A stretch of 64,000 bases of DNA from an uncultured Oscillospiraceae bacterium (GTDB taxonomy: Bacteria > Bacillota > Clostridia > Oscillospirales > Acutalibacteraceae), in the NCBI GenBank assembly GCA_900543215.1, contig UQQR01000005.1, positions 1 to 64,000 of the forward strand, written 5' to 3'. Shown here piece after piece: positions 63,085 through 64,000 of this stretch. Within the stretch, counting starts at the first letter, position 1. The number at the start of each line of letters is the position of its first letter. The notes under the pieces were generated by a model. That model had not been told where the DNA came from. It made no database searches and worked only from the letters and a program-made list of their open reading frames with translations. A program made the position numbers and the translations under genes.

Positions 63085-64000
63085 TTACAGCGTCATCTCG
63101 ATTTCGGTGCCGCCGATAAAGACCACCTTGATTTTCTCTTTTGATTCCACCACTATGCATTCGATGATCTGACGGACGAGCTTATCGTCATATTCCATTG
63201 GGTGATTTTGCAGTCCGTCAAGTATGGTAAAAATTTCATCGAGTCGGGATTTTGCGCTTTCTCTTTTTTGGCGCACGGCTGCATACTGTTCGAGCTGTAC
63301 TGTCAATCTTTGCTTTTCATTCATCAGCTCGGTGATGCGTTCCTCATCGATGCCGTCTGCATTGTCGGCAGATACCGCCTTGAGCATTTTCTGAAACTCG
63401 GCGTCGATTTCGGCAATGCGTATCTGAATATCGAGGGTTTTATCCTCGGTGACTTCATCCGTAAGCCCCATGCCGATATGAATTTTCAGTGTTTTCAGCA
63501 CCTCGACATTTTGTTTTGCCGTCTGCATGATGGCTCTCATAACAGCGTCTTGCAGCAGGGTTTCCTCAATGCTCGGCGAGTGGTGGCAGTATTTCTTGCC
63601 GTAGTCAAGTCGGTTAATGCATCGCCATACGATTTTTCTCTTGCCCTTGGCAGTCCATGTGCATCGGCGGTAAGGCGTTCGGCATTCGCCGCATATCAGC
63701 AGTTCGCTCAGCGCATATCTGCTTGAATAGCGGCTCAGTTCGGTTTTCGTGCCTTTTTGCTTGACCTTCGGCTTGCCGGAGCGCCGTGCTATTTCCTCCT
63801 GGACTCTTGCGAAGGTGCCTGCGTCGATAATCGCAGGGTGGTTGTTCTCAATATAGTATTTGGTCCTCTCGCCGTTGTTTGCCTTGACTCTCTTGCTGAT
63901 GCAGTCGGACACATAGGTTTTGTTTATGATGGCGTCGCCTTTGTATTTCTCGTTTGTGAGGATAGAGCGAATGGTTTCCTGCCGCCATACACTGCATCCG
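63085..64000 (-). CDS. Serine recombinase, C-terminal part (cut by window edge)
   Basis: The frame runs from the stop at 63085 through the right edge. It reads WRQETIRSILTNEKYKGD near the edge (recombinase domain), then a zinc ribbon (LLICGECRTPYRRC, WRCINR, CHHS), a long coiled coil with NEKQRLTVQLEQY, and a beta-rich end. The resolvase catalytic domain lies beyond 64000. It is of the large serine recombinase class but different in sequence from the one at 48-50 kb. It indicates a second integrated element reaching right from about 62.8 kb. Confidence 0.88.
   Translation of the reverse strand, partial: GCSVWRQETIRSILTNEKYKGDAIINKTYVSDCISKRVKANNGERTKYYIENNHPAIIDAGTFARVQEEIARRSGKPKVKQKGTKTELSRYSSRYALSELLICGECRTPYRRCTWTAKGKRKIVWRCINRLDYGKKYCHHSPSIEETLLQDAVMRAIMQTAKQNVEVLKTLKIHIGMGLTDEVTEDKTLDIQIRIAEIDAEFQKMLKAVSADNADGIDEERITELMNEKQRLTVQLEQYAAVRQKRESAKSRLDEIFTILDGLQNHPMEYDDKLVRQIIECIVVESKEKIKVVFIGGTEIEMTL

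Overview
The window looks like the chromosome of a gut-type clostridial Firmicute (Eubacteriales, Oscillospiraceae/Ruminococcaceae-like). The evidence is an IspH-ribosomal protein S1 fusion, a DUF4317 protein, a class B sortase, SerC-SerA and rpsF-ssb-rpsR operons, consensus TTGACA-N17-TATAAT promoters with AGGAGG ribosome binding sites, and TnpV/TnpX/DUF6076-type mobile genes. No rRNA or CRISPR array is visible. One tRNA(Leu) is present.

Region by region. 1-3850 is an AT-rich accessory stretch: a short ArAE-type membrane protein, a GNAT acetyltransferase, a 49-codon peptide gene and a cupin, lying at the 3' side of a tRNA-Leu(GAG) whose acceptor stem does not pair. 4.1-30.0 kb is ordinary chromosome. 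It holds LemA, TPM and a D,D-carboxypeptidase; a minus-strand operon of cysteine desulfurase, ThiI, PncC, sortase B and a membrane-anchored CinA-N-like protein; RF3; the Pth-Mfd-PrsA-like operon; SerC-SerA; rhamnulokinase; an FkbM methyltransferase; the S6-SSB-S18 operon; pantothenate kinase with an ECF S component; an IS200-type element; and FTHFS behind DUF4317. At 30.1-32.8 kb a lysine riboswitch with terminator controls a complete amino-acid ABC importer, so lysine is its likely substrate.

33-50 kb is a mobile, lower-GC island between that transporter and rpsA. It opens with an array of hairpins and two AT-rich orphan genes. Two copies of a dead IS256-family element follow, each carrying the same TA-flanked MITE and the same nonsense codon, and bracketing a cassette of two ABC half-exporters plus an intracellular subtilase (a RiPP-export-like set lacking a visible precursor). 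The island ends with a mobilizable element: DUF6076, a RepA-like ATPase, MobC, a relaxase, a TnpW-like protein and a large serine recombinase. The recombinase has an in-frame UGA just before its catalytic serine.

50-62.8 kb returns to chromosome: IspH-S1, Cmk and a BaiN-like flavoprotein; an envelope operon (a GT2-GtrA-phosphodiester glycosidase fusion, an anchored protein and a PAP2 phosphatase); IlvE; and a GH27 alpha-galactosidase divergent from an AraC regulator and a MATE exporter. A second serine recombinase, cut by the right edge, marks another mobile element.
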